64,000 nt of DNA from Afifella marina DSM 2698 (GCF_900102695.1 NZ_FMVW01000001.1:310001-374000), one strand, 5' to 3'. Positions 54,132-63,679 are shown, counted from the first letter of the stretch. The notes: generated by a model not told the origin, from the letters alone. Translations and numbers: made by a program.

Positions 54132-55382
54132 CTATTGCCGGCGAAGCCGCTCAAGGAGGGCGCGCGTCGGATAGCCGTCTGCAGGGAGGCCGAAGGCAAG
54201 CTGGGCCGCACGCACGCCTGCGCGCGTCTTCTGGCCGAGCCGGCCGTCCGGCGGCCCGGCGTCATAGCCCAGGCGGTTGAGACGCGTCTGCACTTCGAGG
54301 AGCTCCTTTGAGGAAAGCATGGCGGCCGGATTTCCCCGCCGCATCGGCGGTGCTCCGGCGAGGCGCGTGGCGAAATAGGCGGCCGCCAGCGAATAATTCG
54401 AGGAATTGTTCCATTCCCAGAAAATGTCGAAGTTGCGATAGGCGAGAAATGCCGGGCCGTCACGCCCCATCGGCAAAACAAGGGCAGCATCCACACGATC
54501 TGCGGGCAAACGTCCGCCGCCGCGGCGCCTCACCCCGTCTCGCGCCCATTCTGAACGGCTGCGATAATGGCCCCGTCCGGCTTTGTCCCACGGGACGTTC
54601 GGGCCGACTTCGACCTCTTCGAGCCAGGGTTCGTTGGCGCGCCAGCCGAGATGGCGCAGAAATTTCGCCGCCGAGGCGAGCGCGTCGGGCACGCTCCTGA
54701 CGAGATCGCGCCGTCCGTCACCGTCATAATCGACACCGAATTTCAGATAGTTCGAGGGGGTGAACTGCACCTGACCGATCTCGCCCGCCCAGGCCCCGCG
54801 CATTTCTTCGGGCGTGAGGTCGCCGCGTTCCAGAAGCGCGAGGGCTGCGAAGAGTTCTTCGCGAAAAAGCTCCGAACGCCGGCAATCATAGGCGAGGGTG
54901 GCGAGCGACCGCAGCGACGAGAACTCGCCCATATAGCCGCCGAAATCCGTCTCGAGGCCCCAAAAGGCGGCAAGCACCGGGCCCTGCACGCCGAAATCTC
55001 GTTCGATCGCCGCAAAGGTCGAGTCATAGCGGTCGAGCATGGCGCGCCCGCGCGACAGACGGTTCCGCGAAATGAGGCGGTCTGCGAACTCCGTGAAACT
55101 CAAGGAGAGGCTCGGCTGGCCGCGGTCGCGTGCTAGGACTTTGCGGTCGAGGCTGAGGCCTTGAAGCTCAGAAAGGCTGCGTTGCGTCAGCCCCTTCCTG
55201 GCGCCTTCCGCGGAGACATCCGAGAGCCAGGCGTCGAAACTCTGCCCCTTTCGGCAGGCGGTGTCGGCTGCGCTCCCCTCGGCAGAGAGGAAGAAGCAAA
55301 GGCAGGTCAGAAGGACCAGCGGCATGGCCCGACGCGGCGCGCGGCCGCCGCGAGCGGCTTTGAGGATCGAGAGATTGCGCAT
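54132..55382 (-). CDS. Lytic murein transglycosylase (MltB-type) with peptidoglycan-binding domain
   Basis: A 416-residue exported enzyme that cleaves the glycan strand of peptidoglycan with anhydromuramyl formation. Seen: signal region to about residue 39, FWGLETDFGGYMG with the catalytic Glu, GAWAGEIGQVQFTPSNYLKFGVDYDGDGRRDL, and a C-terminal PG_binding_1 domain (VQTRLNRLGYDAGPPDGRLGQKTRAGVRAAQ). Start at 55382; an ATG at 55325 would begin the hydrophobic signal core. Precedes the CDF transporter by 11 bp. Confidence 0.94.
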   Translation of the reverse strand: MRNLSILKAARGGRAPRRAMPLVLLTCLCFFLSAEGSAADTACRKGQSFDAWLSDVSAEGARKGLTQRSLSELQGLSLDRKVLARDRGQPSLSLSFTEFADRLISRNRLSRGRAMLDRYDSTFAAIERDFGVQGPVLAAFWGLETDFGGYMGEFSSLRSLATLAYDCRRSELFREELFAALALLERGDLTPEEMRGAWAGEIGQVQFTPSNYLKFGVDYDGDGRRDLVRSVPDALASAAKFLRHLGWRANEPWLEEVEVGPNVPWDKAGRGHYRSRSEWARDGVRRRGGGRLPADRVDAALVLPMGRDGPAFLAYRNFDIFWEWNNSSNYSLAAAYFATRLAGAPPMRRGNPAAMLSSKELLEVQTRLNRLGYDAGPPDGRLGQKTRAGVRAAQLAFGLPADGYPTRALLERLRRQ

Positions 55383-55511
55383 GGCTTGATGAGATCATGT
55401 CCGCTGCGAAACGGAAACCCCTTCCTGCGGGCAACCGGAAGCCCGTCGACGCGTTCCCTTTGCACGAATGGGGCGGCACGCGCTGCCGCTCGCCCGAACA
55501 AGGAGAATGCT

Positions 55512-56342
55512 ATGCCGAACGCTCTTTCCCGCAGTTACGCCGAACTCCGCGATACGCTCGGAAAACTCCAGGACAATCTCGAAGAGCGAGGACGTTCGGT
55601 CGCCGACACCGGCCATAACGTCACGCGCCGGGCCCGCAATGCCAATCCGTGGCGCCGGCCCGAACCGCATTGGTATGATCGGCCGGCAAAGTGGTATCAC
55701 CACGGCAGCGATTATGTGCGCGAGCGCCCGGGCGTTGCCGGGGTCGTGGCGGCCGGCGCGGCGCTCGTTCTGGTCGGCGGTGCGATCTATGCCGCCCGCC
55801 GCACGAGCCTTTACATCGAAGAGCCCGATTACGACGTCGTCGACAGCAAGAGCGAGTTCGAGGTTCGTGAATACGGCAAGCAGGTGGTGGCGGAGGCCCA
55901 CGCCACGGGGCGCCGCGATCAGGCCTTGAAGGCCGGCTTCCACAAGCTCGCCGATTATATTTTCGCGCGCCAGCGGCCGGGCAAGAAGATCGCCATGACC
56001 GCCCCGGTCGTGCAGGCGCCAATAGTCGGCGAGAATGGCCGGCGGCGCGGTTGGGCCGTGCGTTTCATCATGCCGGCGAAATGGAATTTGGCGGATCTGC
56101 CGAAGCCGGCGCAGGACGACGTCGTCTTGAAGGAGATTTCGCCGCGCCGTGTGGCGAGCGTCAGGTTCTCCGGCCAGATGAACGATCGGCTGGCGCTGGA
56201 GAATCTTGAGGCCCTTCGCCTCTTCATCGAGGATCACGATCTGAAGGCGATCGGCGAGCCGATCTACGCCTATTACAATCCGCCGATGACGCCAGGCTTC
56301 ATGCGCCGCAACGAGATCATGGTGGAGGTCAGCGAGGCGTGA
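55512..56342 (+). CDS. SOUL-family (heme-binding-like) protein with membrane anchor
   Basis: 276 residues. A soluble N-terminal part (to about 75) contains HWYDRPAKWYHHGSDYV; one hydrophobic helix (about 77-94, GVAGVVAAGAALVLVGGA) follows, then a SOUL domain (about 100-276) with YDVVDSKSEFEVREYGKQVVAE, GKKIAMTAPVVQ, RRVASVRFSGQ and EPIYAYYNPPMTPGFMRRNEIMVEV. SOUL proteins were named for heme binding; bacterial roles are unclear. AAGGAG precedes the ATG. It overlaps the second SOUL gene by 4 bases. Confidence 0.88.
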   Translation: MPNALSRSYAELRDTLGKLQDNLEERGRSVADTGHNVTRRARNANPWRRPEPHWYDRPAKWYHHGSDYVRERPGVAGVVAAGAALVLVGGAIYAARRTSLYIEEPDYDVVDSKSEFEVREYGKQVVAEAHATGRRDQALKAGFHKLADYIFARQRPGKKIAMTAPVVQAPIVGENGRRRGWAVRFIMPAKWNLADLPKPAQDDVVLKEISPRRVASVRFSGQMNDRLALENLEALRLFIEDHDLKAIGEPIYAYYNPPMTPGFMRRNEIMVEVSEA

Positions 56343-57022
56343 GGAGGACGGACCTCTCAAGCGGGGCTCGCACCCAGCCTCCGTCCGTGGATCGAGCGGG
56401 GTCCGGCAAGGCCGGGCCCGCTTTGATCTTGGGGGCGGCGCTTTTGGGTCTCGGCCTCGGCGCTTATGCGATCGAGCGCATCATTCCGCGGCGTCCGATG
56501 CTGCGCGGGCGCGTGATTTACCGCGACGGCGATTATGAAATCCGCGACTACCCGGCTTTTCACGCCTTGGAGATGTCTCTCTATGGTGGCCGCGAAGACG
56601 CGCTTCAGAGAGCCTTCGAGCGCGTGAGTGGGGCGGACCGAGACGGGGAGAGACCGGCCGCGCTTCTCGACCCCGTGATGCAATCCAGGCGTTCAAACGC
56701 AGCCGATGGCGACGATACCGGTTTCACCCATGGGCGCTGGTCCGTCCGTGTGCCTCTGAGCGCGGCACGGGCAGCGGATTGCGGCTTTGAAAGCGTCGAC
56801 CCGCGCCTGCGCGTCATCTCGGTGCCGGCGCAGCGCGTCGCCGTGCTTCGTTTCACTTCAACGGAGGATGTCGCCTTCGGCATCAATCGCGTGATGCTGG
56901 AAGATTTCGTGGAGGATGAAGGGCTTGAGGCCGAGGGGCCGGTTTTCTACGCCTATTATGGGCTGTCTCGCGCCCTTCCTTTCGGCCGTCAGCACGAAGT
57001 GCTCCTCCCGGTCTCCCCCTGA
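56339..57022 (+). CDS. Second, divergent SOUL-like protein with membrane anchor
   Basis: 227 residues. An N-terminal helix (about 27-45, ALILGAALLGLGLGAYAI) precedes a SOUL-like domain: YEIRDYPAFHALEM, LLDPVMQS, RVAVLRFTSTED and EGPVFYAYYGLSRALPFGRQHEVLLPV follow the pattern of the neighbour. The APV strand of the first protein is replaced. GTG start inside the first gene's stop (GTGA), so translational coupling and a heteromer are plausible. Heme ligands cannot be assigned. Confidence 0.75.
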   Translation: MRRTDLSSGARTQPPSVDRAGSGKAGPALILGAALLGLGLGAYAIERIIPRRPMLRGRVIYRDGDYEIRDYPAFHALEMSLYGGREDALQRAFERVSGADRDGERPAALLDPVMQSRRSNAADGDDTGFTHGRWSVRVPLSAARAADCGFESVDPRLRVISVPAQRVAVLRFTSTEDVAFGINRVMLEDFVEDEGLEAEGPVFYAYYGLSRALPFGRQHEVLLPVSP

Positions 57023-57148
57023 GACGGCCGTATTGTCCCAAATTCCGGATTCGTAAGGCTTGTCCGAAGCTTAAGCCCGTCCGGAAATCTCCCTATCAGC
57101 TCCGCATTGTCGCCCAACTTCTCCGCGAAGCGCACCTTCGGGAAGAGA

Positions 57149-57166
57149 GCGGGGTTTTGACCCCGC
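57149..57166 (+). other. Stem-loop upstream of the SleB-type gene
   Basis: GCGGGGT (57149-57155) and ACCCCGC (57160-57166) form a 7-bp stem with a TTTG loop, 18 bp before the start of the cell wall hydrolase gene. It could be a terminator of the SOUL transcript or a 5' leader structure. Confidence 0.4.
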
Positions 57167-57184
57167 CCATGCGGCAAAGGGAAA

Positions 57185-57793
57185 ATGATGGGATATATCG
57201 GGCGCGCCTTTGAAGGCGCGGCACGGGGTGCGGCTGCGCTTCTGTTTGGTGCAACGCTGCTCGCCGCGGGCCATGCGCATGCGGCGGAGATTTACGAGGG
57301 CCCGTTGCCTCAACCGAGGCCGGTTTCGGTCGGGCCGGCGGGCAAGCATGCAGATGCCTCAGAGATGCCGTCAAAATCGGCACGCGAATGTCTCGCCAAG
57401 GCGCTCTATTTCGAAGCCCGCGGCGAGACCGCCAAGGGCCAGCTCGCGGTGGGGCGGGTGATCCTCAACCGGGTCAAGGACAAGCATTATCCCGATACGA
57501 TCTGCGGCGTGGTCTTTCAGAATGCCGAGAAGCGCAATCGCTGCCAGTTCTCTTTCGCCTGTGACGGCAAGCCCGATCTCGTCGCCGACCAGAAGAGCTG
57601 GCACGAGGTCCGCCGTCGCGCCAAATGGTTGTTGGCGTGCAGGAAGGGCTGCGGTTCCAAGGGGCTTTGGAGAGGGCCTCTCTGGCAGTCCACGCATTAC
57701 CACGCGGATTACGTCGCGCCTGGCTGGGCGAACCGGTTGGAGCAGACCGGCCAGATCGGCACGCATCTGTTTTACCTTGAGGCGCGCGCCTGA
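57185..57793 (+). CDS. Cell wall hydrolase, SleB/CwlJ type
   Basis: A 202-residue exported protein. Signal peptide (about 1-33, HAHAAE end). The Hydrolase_2 domain shows CLAKALYFEARGETAKGQLAVGRVILNRV (Glu77 catalytic), YPDTICGVVFQ, RCQFSFACDG and ATHYHADYVAPGWA-like QSTHYHADYVAPGWANRL. In spore-formers SleB attacks cortex; in alphaproteobacteria such proteins probably remodel peptidoglycan. Several Cys suggest disulfides. Confidence 0.93.
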   Translation: MMGYIGRAFEGAARGAAALLFGATLLAAGHAHAAEIYEGPLPQPRPVSVGPAGKHADASEMPSKSARECLAKALYFEARGETAKGQLAVGRVILNRVKDKHYPDTICGVVFQNAEKRNRCQFSFACDGKPDLVADQKSWHEVRRRAKWLLACRKGCGSKGLWRGPLWQSTHYHADYVAPGWANRLEQTGQIGTHLFYLEARA

Positions 57794-57800
57794 GGATCGA

Positions 57801-58433
57801 TCAGGGGTAGAGCCGTTGCTTCTGCCAGCCGTTGTCGTGCGGGGTGAACCGAATCCGGTCGTGCAGGCGGAAGGCGCCGTTGTTCCAGAACTCGATCTGG
57901 ACCGGGACCAGCCGAAAGCCGCTCCAGAAGGGCGGCCGCGGGACCTTGCCGGCGCCGAAGCGGGCGGTTTCCGTCGCCACGGCCTTTTCCAGCGCAAAGC
58001 GGCTTTCGAGCGGGCGCGACTGGCGGCTCGCCCAGGCACCGATCCGGCTCATTCGGGGCCGGCTGTCATAATAGGCGTCGGCCTCTTCGTCGGATACGGC
58101 CTCGACATTGCCGCGGATGCGGATTTGCCGGGCGAGCGACTTCCAATGGAAGCACATCGCCGCCTTGGGATTGGCCGCGAGCTGTTCGCCCTTGCGGCTC
58201 TCAAGGTTGGTGTAGAACACGAATCCGCGCTCGTCCCAGCTCTTCAGAAGCACCATGCGCACATCCGGCAACCCCGTCTCGTCGGCGGTGGCCACGGCCA
58301 CGGCATTGGGATCGTTCGGCTCGGAAGCGGTCGCCTCGCGCATCCAATCTCCGAAGAGGGAAAAGGGATCGCCGTAGGCGGTAAAGTCACCGCTTGTTAA
58401 CTCTGAGGGGGCATCTTTTCGCGGAAGAGTCAT
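57801..58433 (-). CDS. pdxH: Pyridoxamine 5'-phosphate oxidase
   Basis: A 210-residue FMN enzyme that oxidises PNP or PMP to pyridoxal phosphate. Seen: [93 protein letters not shown], and the C-terminal RLYP end. Normal length. Divergent from the lipoprotein gene. Confidence 0.97.
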   Translation of the reverse strand: MTLPRKDAPSELTSGDFTAYGDPFSLFGDWMREATASEPNDPNAVAVATADETGLPDVRMVLLKSWDERGFVFYTNLESRKGEQLAANPKAAMCFHWKSLARQIRIRGNVEAVSDEEADAYYDSRPRMSRIGAWASRQSRPLESRFALEKAVATETARFGAGKVPRPPFWSGFRLVPVQIEFWNNGAFRLHDRIRFTPHDNGWQKQRLYP

Positions 58434-58451
58434 TTTGGTGTCGGTTAATCA

Positions 58452-58928
58452 GTGTCGCGTATCAGCCCCTACCACGGTGAAGGCCCGCTCCTCCAGAAGC
58501 AAACGGTGCTGGCTGCCTTGCTTTCGGTCAGTCTCGCAGGATGCGGCTCCATTACGATACCCTTCGGCGATCACGCCGATGAAAGCCCAGCGATCACTAC
58601 GGGTTCGATCGGACCAGCCGTCGTCGTGCAAGAGCCGCTGCCGGAAGCGCTGTCTTATTCCGATGCCGCCCGGATCGGCCAGACGGCCGGGATCGCCGGC
58701 ATCGACACCCTGCCGAAGGACGGCATCGACTGGATCAACGAGGTCACCGGTTCGGCCGGCAAGGTGCGGCCGCTGTCACAGATCTCCCAAAACGCCACCC
58801 GAACCTGTCGCGACATTGAAGCGACGGTGACGAGCGTCGGCGGGGTCCACCGATTCGGCGGCACATTGTGCAAGGATCAGACAAGCGGCGTGGTGCAGAT
58901 GGAGGCTCTCGCGACCGAGCCGAGTTAG
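58452..58928 (+). CDS. Probable surface-antigen-like lipoprotein
   Basis: 158 residues. Lipobox SLAGC puts the lipidated Cys near residue 31. A segment ITTGSIGP resembles the tail of known rhizobial lipoproteins, and the C-terminus TRTCRDIEATVTSVGGVHRFGGTLCKD looks like the end of a surface-antigen (RT0821/Lpp0805-like) domain, though the match is partial. Divergent from pdxH with 18 bp between starts. GTG start without a clear ribosome site, so the true start is uncertain. Confidence 0.62.
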   Translation: MSRISPYHGEGPLLQKQTVLAALLSVSLAGCGSITIPFGDHADESPAITTGSIGPAVVVQEPLPEALSYSDAARIGQTAGIAGIDTLPKDGIDWINEVTGSAGKVRPLSQISQNATRTCRDIEATVTSVGGVHRFGGTLCKDQTSGVVQMEALATEPS

Positions 58929-59009
58929 GCTTGCGGGCGACAGTGGTATTTTCAACGTGCCGTTCCCATATTTTGGCCGTACGTTATGCCAAATCGGGAA
59001 AGGAGATCC

Positions 59010-60047
59010 ATGCGCGACCCCTATGATGTCTTGGGTCTGTCACGCACGGCGAGCGCCGCCGAGATCAAGCGCGCCTACCGCAAGCTGGCCAAGGCCAACC
59101 ATCCGGACCACAACGCCGGGGACCCGACCTCGGCCGAAAGGTTCGCCGAGGTCAATTCCGCTTACGAGATCCTAGGGGACAAGGACAAGCGTGAGAAGTT
59201 CGACCGCGGCGAGATCGATGCCGAGGGCAAGCCTCGTTTTGCCGGCTTCGAGGGTTTTGCTGGCGGTGGTGCGCAAAATGCTGACTTCGACCCACGCAGT
59301 TTTTCCGATATTTTTTCAAGCTTCGGCCGGGGCGGTGGCGGGCGTGCGCGCAGCTTCCGGTTTTCCAGCGGAGGCCGCGGCCCTCGCACTACGCATACGG
59401 GCGGGATGGATGAGGAAGATGTGCTGAATTCCATCTTCGGCGCCTTCGGTGGTGCTGGTGCACAAGGGGCGGGTGCTCAGCCGAACGCAGGACGGCGGGC
59501 AGGCGCCACAGCGCAGCCGCCCAAAGGCACCGATCTGAAGGCCGAAGTCGCCGTGACGCTGGAAGACCTGGTGGCCGGGAAGAAGCCGACGGTGACGCTG
59601 CCCGACGGGCGCGACGTGGCACTGACCCTGCCGAAAGGTGTGAAGGACGGCCAGGTGATCCGTCTCCGCGGCCAGGGCTATGCCTCGCCGCAGGGCGGGC
59701 CTTCGGGCGATGCGCGGATCACCGTGCGTTTCGTGCCGCATCCGCGCTTCAAGGTGGATGGTTCCGACCTCAGGACGGACGTTGCCGTCTCGCTGGAGGA
59801 TGCCGTCCTCGGCGGCAAGGCGACCGTCCCGACAATCGAAGGCAATGTGAGCTTGACTGTGCCGGCGCATACGAGCGGCGGGCGGGTGATGCGCCTCAAA
59901 GGCAAAGGCCTCCCGACGTCGACGGGCGGCCGTGGCGATCTTCTCGTCTCCCTCCGCATCACGCTGCCGGAGACGCATGATGCGGAGCTCGAAGCCTTGA
60001 TGAAGAAGTGGCGTGCGGCCAAGGCGGAGCGCAAAGCCTCCGCCTAA
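59010..60047 (+). CDS. DnaJ-type co-chaperone with C-terminal substrate domain (CbpA-like)
   Basis: 345 residues. J domain at 1-70 with DPYDVLGLSRTASAAEIKRAYRKLAK and HPD (31-33), essential for Hsp70 stimulation. A Gly/Phe/Arg-rich linker (about 80-180) follows, then DnaJ C domains (about 185-345: LTLPKGVKDGQVIRLRGQGYAS, DLRTDVAVSLEDAVLGGKATV). The zinc finger of DnaJ is absent, as in CbpA. Ribosome site AAAGGAG. The ATG at 59010 is the likely start. Confidence 0.94.
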   Translation: MRDPYDVLGLSRTASAAEIKRAYRKLAKANHPDHNAGDPTSAERFAEVNSAYEILGDKDKREKFDRGEIDAEGKPRFAGFEGFAGGGAQNADFDPRSFSDIFSSFGRGGGGRARSFRFSSGGRGPRTTHTGGMDEEDVLNSIFGAFGGAGAQGAGAQPNAGRRAGATAQPPKGTDLKAEVAVTLEDLVAGKKPTVTLPDGRDVALTLPKGVKDGQVIRLRGQGYASPQGGPSGDARITVRFVPHPRFKVDGSDLRTDVAVSLEDAVLGGKATVPTIEGNVSLTVPAHTSGGRVMRLKGKGLPTSTGGRGDLLVSLRITLPETHDAELEALMKKWRAAKAERKASA

Positions 60048-60100
60048 GCTCCCGTGGCCTCCGGATCACCTGGACGGGATCACCGAAGAGACGATGCGTT

Positions 60101-60961
60101 TCAGCCGACCGGCTTCAAAGAGGCCGGCGGCTGGCTGTCGTCCGGCAGGAAGAAGTCCGGCTGCAGTGCCACCGTCGGATCGACCCGATAGTGATCGAAG
60201 TCGCTCACCCCTTCGCCGGCCAGGAACGTGTCGTCGATCAGGAAATTGCCGGTGAATTCGCGCGACGGCTTCTGGAAGATGCGCCAGGCCGCGTCCGCCA
60301 GGATATCCGGCTTGCGGGACGCACGCATCATCGCGTCTCCTCCGACGACGTTCTTGATGGCCGCCGTGGCGATGGTCGTGCGCGGCCACAGCGCGTTGAC
60401 CGCGATCCCCTTCGGACGGAATTCGCCGGCAAAGCCCAGAACGCAAAGGCTCATGCCGTATTTCGCCAGCGAATAGGCGACATGCGGCGCGAACCATTTC
60501 TCGGTGATGTCGAGCGGCGGTGACAGCATGAGAACGTGCGGGTTTTCCGCCTTTTCCAGGTAGGGCAGCGCCGTCTTGGTGACGAGGAAGCTGCCGCGCG
60601 TGTTGACCTGATGCATCAGGTCGAAGCGGCGCATCTCGGTGTCGGGCGTCTTCGTCAGCTGGATGGCGGAGGCGTTGTTGACGACGATGTCGATGCCGCC
60701 GAAGGTTTCTGCGGTCTTCGCCACCGCCTCCTTGACGGCCGCCTCCTCACGGATGTCGACTTCGAGCGGCAGCGCCTTGCCGCCGGCCTTTTCAATAGCT
60801 TCGGCGGCCGTGAAGATCGTGCCTTCGAGTTTCGGATGCGGGCGGGCCGTCTTGGCGGCGATGGCCACATTGGCACCATCGGCCGCGGCTCTGAGCGCGA
60901 TCGCAAGGCCGATGCCGCGTGAGGCGCCGGTGATGAACAGCGTCTTGCCGGAAAGGCTCAT
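60101..60961 (-). CDS. SDR family oxidoreductase, HSDL2-like
   Basis: 286 residues. Seen: LFITGASRGIGLAIA (9-23), VVNNASAI, Ser147, YSLAK (Tyr163, Lys167) and WPRTTIATAAI. The closest known layout is hydroxysteroid dehydrogenase-like 2, also found in bacterial acyl-CoA operons. It is the last of three minus-strand genes after the acyl-CoA dehydrogenase and enoyl-CoA hydratase, so a role as hydroxyacyl-CoA or related dehydrogenase is plausible, not shown. Confidence 0.9.
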   Translation of the reverse strand: MSLSGKTLFITGASRGIGLAIALRAAADGANVAIAAKTARPHPKLEGTIFTAAEAIEKAGGKALPLEVDIREEAAVKEAVAKTAETFGGIDIVVNNASAIQLTKTPDTEMRRFDLMHQVNTRGSFLVTKTALPYLEKAENPHVLMLSPPLDITEKWFAPHVAYSLAKYGMSLCVLGFAGEFRPKGIAVNALWPRTTIATAAIKNVVGGDAMMRASRKPDILADAAWRIFQKPSREFTGNFLIDDTFLAGEGVSDFDHYRVDPTVALQPDFFLPDDSQPPASLKPVG

Positions 60962-61015
60962 GAGCAGCCGCCTTCCATCGGAAAAATCCTGGGCATTTGT
61001 CTCTCCCTCAAGCTC

Positions 61016-61771
61016 TTATGAATTGAGAAAAGCGGCGAAGGCAGCCTGCGCCTCCGCGCTTTGCAGCCGCTCCGAAAAAAGCGCGGCCTCCTTGTCGATG
61101 CGCGCCATGACGTCCTCGCCATTGCCGCGCAAAAGCCGCCGCGAGGCGAGCATGGCCTGCCGGGGCTTGGCGGCGAGACGGGCTGCAGCCGCAAGAGCCG
61201 CCTCTTCGGCAGCGCCTTCCGGCACCGTGCGGTTGACGAGCCCCGCGATCGCCGCGTCCTCGGCGCTGAAAGACGCGCCCATCACCAGGAGCTCGAAAGC
61301 CTTCTGGTGCCCCATGACGCGCGGTGCGAGCAGGCTCGAGGCTGCCTCCGGCACCAGTGCGAGATCGACGAAGGGCGTCCGAAATGTGCTCGGCTCCGAC
61401 GCGACGACATAGTCGCAATGCATGAGAAGCGTCGTGCCGATACCGACGGCGAGGCCGTCGACACCGGCAATCAGCGGTCGGTCGCTGACGGCAAGCTCTT
61501 TCAGAAAATTGAGAATGTCTTCGGCGATGCCTTGACCGCCCGAGACGCGCACGAGATCGGCGATATCGTTGCCGGCGCAGAACGTGCCCGGCTGGCCGAG
61601 AAACACACAAGCCGCGATATCCTCGTTTTTGGCCGCCCCGCGCAGCGCCTTCACCATCTCGTGGTACATGGCCGTCGTCAGCGCGTTCTTCTTCTGCGGC
61701 CGGTTCAGCCGAATGATGCGGATAAGGCCGTTGCCCTCGCTGGGGCGGTCTTCGATGACGATGTCGCTCAT
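61016..61771 (-). CDS. Enoyl-CoA hydratase/isomerase family protein
   Basis: A 251-residue crotonase-fold enzyme. Seen: IRLNRPQKKNALTTAMYHEM, GTFCAGNDIADL (oxyanion hole), GLAVGIGTTLLMHCDYVVASE, FVDLALVPEAASSLL. The Glu of the second catalytic position is present (LVPEAAS), but the first position reads IGTT rather than GGGxE, so hydratase activity is uncertain and isomerase function is possible. GGAAGAG precedes the ATG at 61771; an open frame further upstream lacks this start. Confidence 0.9.
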   Translation of the reverse strand: MSDIVIEDRPSEGNGLIRIIRLNRPQKKNALTTAMYHEMVKALRGAAKNEDIAACVFLGQPGTFCAGNDIADLVRVSGGQGIAEDILNFLKELAVSDRPLIAGVDGLAVGIGTTLLMHCDYVVASEPSTFRTPFVDLALVPEAASSLLAPRVMGHQKAFELLVMGASFSAEDAAIAGLVNRTVPEGAAEEAALAAAARLAAKPRQAMLASRRLLRGNGEDVMARIDKEAALFSERLQSAEAQAAFAAFLNS

Positions 61772-61823
61772 AAACTCTTCCTGCCTGGCCCCGTCGGGCC
61801 GGATGGTTTGGAGAGGCGAAGCC

Positions 61824-63644
61824 TCACTGGAAGCTTGCCAGCGTCTCCGCCGGCACCTGGAGAATCGACTGGCCGCCTTCCTTGATCTCGGCCAGAAGCG
61901 CCTGCGTCTGCGGACACAGCCGCTCGCAGAAAGCGCGCGCGGTGGCGATCCTGAGCCGGCCCGCTTCGCTTTCGCTCGGATCGGAGGAAATCGCTCCCTG
62001 AGCGAGATAAGCCCCGCCCGCCGCCAGACCGAACAGCCGAAGATAGGGCGTGGCGCCACACAAGGCGCCTTCCATGCGGCCGGCGGCCATCTCCTCAAGG
62101 AGGTATTCGCTCGCCTCACGGCAATCTGTGATCGCGGCGGCAAGCCGCTCGCCGATCTTTCCCATCTCGTCGCGGTTTGAAGCCCGAGCGACTTCCGCGA
62201 TGGCCGCCAGTTCATCGAGATAGCCGCGCACGCACGCCCCGTCCGATTGCGGCAGCTTGCGCGTGAGGAGATCGATGGCCTGGATCCCGTTGGTGCCTTC
62301 GTAGATCGGGAAGATGCGCGCATCGCGCAGATGCTGGGCCGCTCCCGTCTCTTCGATATAGCCCATGCCGCCATAGACCTGGATGCCCATGGAGGCGACC
62401 TCGACGCCGCAATCGGTGGAAAACGCCTTGGCGATCGGCGTCAGCAGCGAGGCGCGCTCGTTCCAGAAGCGCGTGCCGTCGCCGTTCGTCTCCGGGCCGG
62501 GAGCGCCAGCGTCCGCCAGATCAATGGCGTGCGCACAGGCATAGCAGATGGCGCGGCTCGCCTGGGTCAGCCCGCGCATGGCGAGGAGCGTGCGGCGGAT
62601 GTCCGGGTGCTCCACGATGGGGCTCATCTCGCCGTCTTTCGGCGCATTGGGCGCGCGCCCTTGACGACGCTCCAACGCATAGGCGGTCGCCTCCTGAAGC
62701 GCGCGTTCAGCCACGCCCACGCCCTGGATGCCGACCATGAGGCGGGCATTGTTCATCATCGTGAACATGCAGGCGAGGCCGCGGTTCTCCTCGCCGATCA
62801 GATAGCCGACGGCGCCCGGCTCGTCGCCATAATGGCCGTCGCCGTAAAGCATCGTGCAGGTCGGAGAGGCGTTGATGCCGAGCTTGTGCTCGATGCCGGC
62901 GCAGAAGACATCGTTGTGCGCGCCGAGCGAGCCGTCCTCGTTGACGAGATATTTCGGCACCAGAAAGAGCGAGATGCCCTTGGTGCCCGCGGGCGCATCG
63001 GGAAGGCGGGCCAGCACGGTATGGACGATATTGCCGGCCATGTCGTGTTCGCCATAGGTGATGAAGATCTTCTGTCCGAAGAGGCGATAGGTGCCGTCTT
63101 CGCGCCGTTCGGCACGGCAGCGGAGCGCTCCGAGGTCGGAGCCTGCCTGCGGCTCCGTCAAATTCATCGTGCCTGTCCACTCGCCGGAGACGAGCCTGGC
63201 GAGATAGCGCTCTTTGATTTCTTCGGTGGCGTGCAATTTGAGGGCTTCCACCGCGCCGACCGTCAATGTCGGGCCGAGCGCGAAGGCCGCGCAGGCGGAA
63301 TTCCAGATATCGAAGGCGGCGACCGCGAGCGACACCGGCAGATCCTGGCCGCCGAACTCCTCCGGCCCCGACAACGCGTTCCAGCCGGCCTCGCACCAGG
63401 CGGAATAGGTCTTCGCCCAGCCTTCCGGCAGCGTCACCGCGCCGTCGGCATAGGTGGAGGCCCGACGATCGCCGACCTGGTTGAGCGGGGCGATCTCCTC
63501 GGCGGCGAAGCGGCCCGCCTCCTCCAGGATGGCTTCCAGGAGGTCGGCGCTGAGCTCTCCCATATGGCCCGCCGTGATGGCCGGCGACAGGCCGATGACA
63601 TGCTTGAGCGTAAAGGCGATTTCGGCAACTGGTGCGCGGTACAT
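61824..63644 (-). CDS. Acyl-CoA dehydrogenase family protein
   Basis: A 606-residue flavoenzyme, about 200 residues longer than short-chain members and similar in length to the FadE12/DmdC-like group. Seen: FALGPTLTVGAVEALKLHATEEIKERYLARL, NLTEPQAGSDLGALRC, QKIFITYGEHDMA, VYGGMGYIEETGAAQHLRDARIFPIYEGTNGIQAIDL with the catalytic Glu of YEGT. The C-terminal extension (about 450-606) is helical. Acts on an acyl-CoA whose chain type is not deducible. First gene of the operon; 14-bp direct repeats lie upstream. Confidence 0.93.
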   Translation of the reverse strand: MYRAPVAEIAFTLKHVIGLSPAITAGHMGELSADLLEAILEEAGRFAAEEIAPLNQVGDRRASTYADGAVTLPEGWAKTYSAWCEAGWNALSGPEEFGGQDLPVSLAVAAFDIWNSACAAFALGPTLTVGAVEALKLHATEEIKERYLARLVSGEWTGTMNLTEPQAGSDLGALRCRAERREDGTYRLFGQKIFITYGEHDMAGNIVHTVLARLPDAPAGTKGISLFLVPKYLVNEDGSLGAHNDVFCAGIEHKLGINASPTCTMLYGDGHYGDEPGAVGYLIGEENRGLACMFTMMNNARLMVGIQGVGVAERALQEATAYALERRQGRAPNAPKDGEMSPIVEHPDIRRTLLAMRGLTQASRAICYACAHAIDLADAGAPGPETNGDGTRFWNERASLLTPIAKAFSTDCGVEVASMGIQVYGGMGYIEETGAAQHLRDARIFPIYEGTNGIQAIDLLTRKLPQSDGACVRGYLDELAAIAEVARASNRDEMGKIGERLAAAITDCREASEYLLEEMAAGRMEGALCGATPYLRLFGLAAGGAYLAQGAISSDPSESEAGRLRIATARAFCERLCPQTQALLAEIKEGGQSILQVPAETLASFQ

Positions 63645-63679
63645 CAGGCTCCTCCCCGGGGCATTCTCGGTTTCCCCCT

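Noticed and set aside
61772-62374. N-terminal extension of the enoyl-CoA hydratase
   Set aside because: The extra frame overlaps the acyl-CoA dehydrogenase; the start at 61771 has a good ribosome site.
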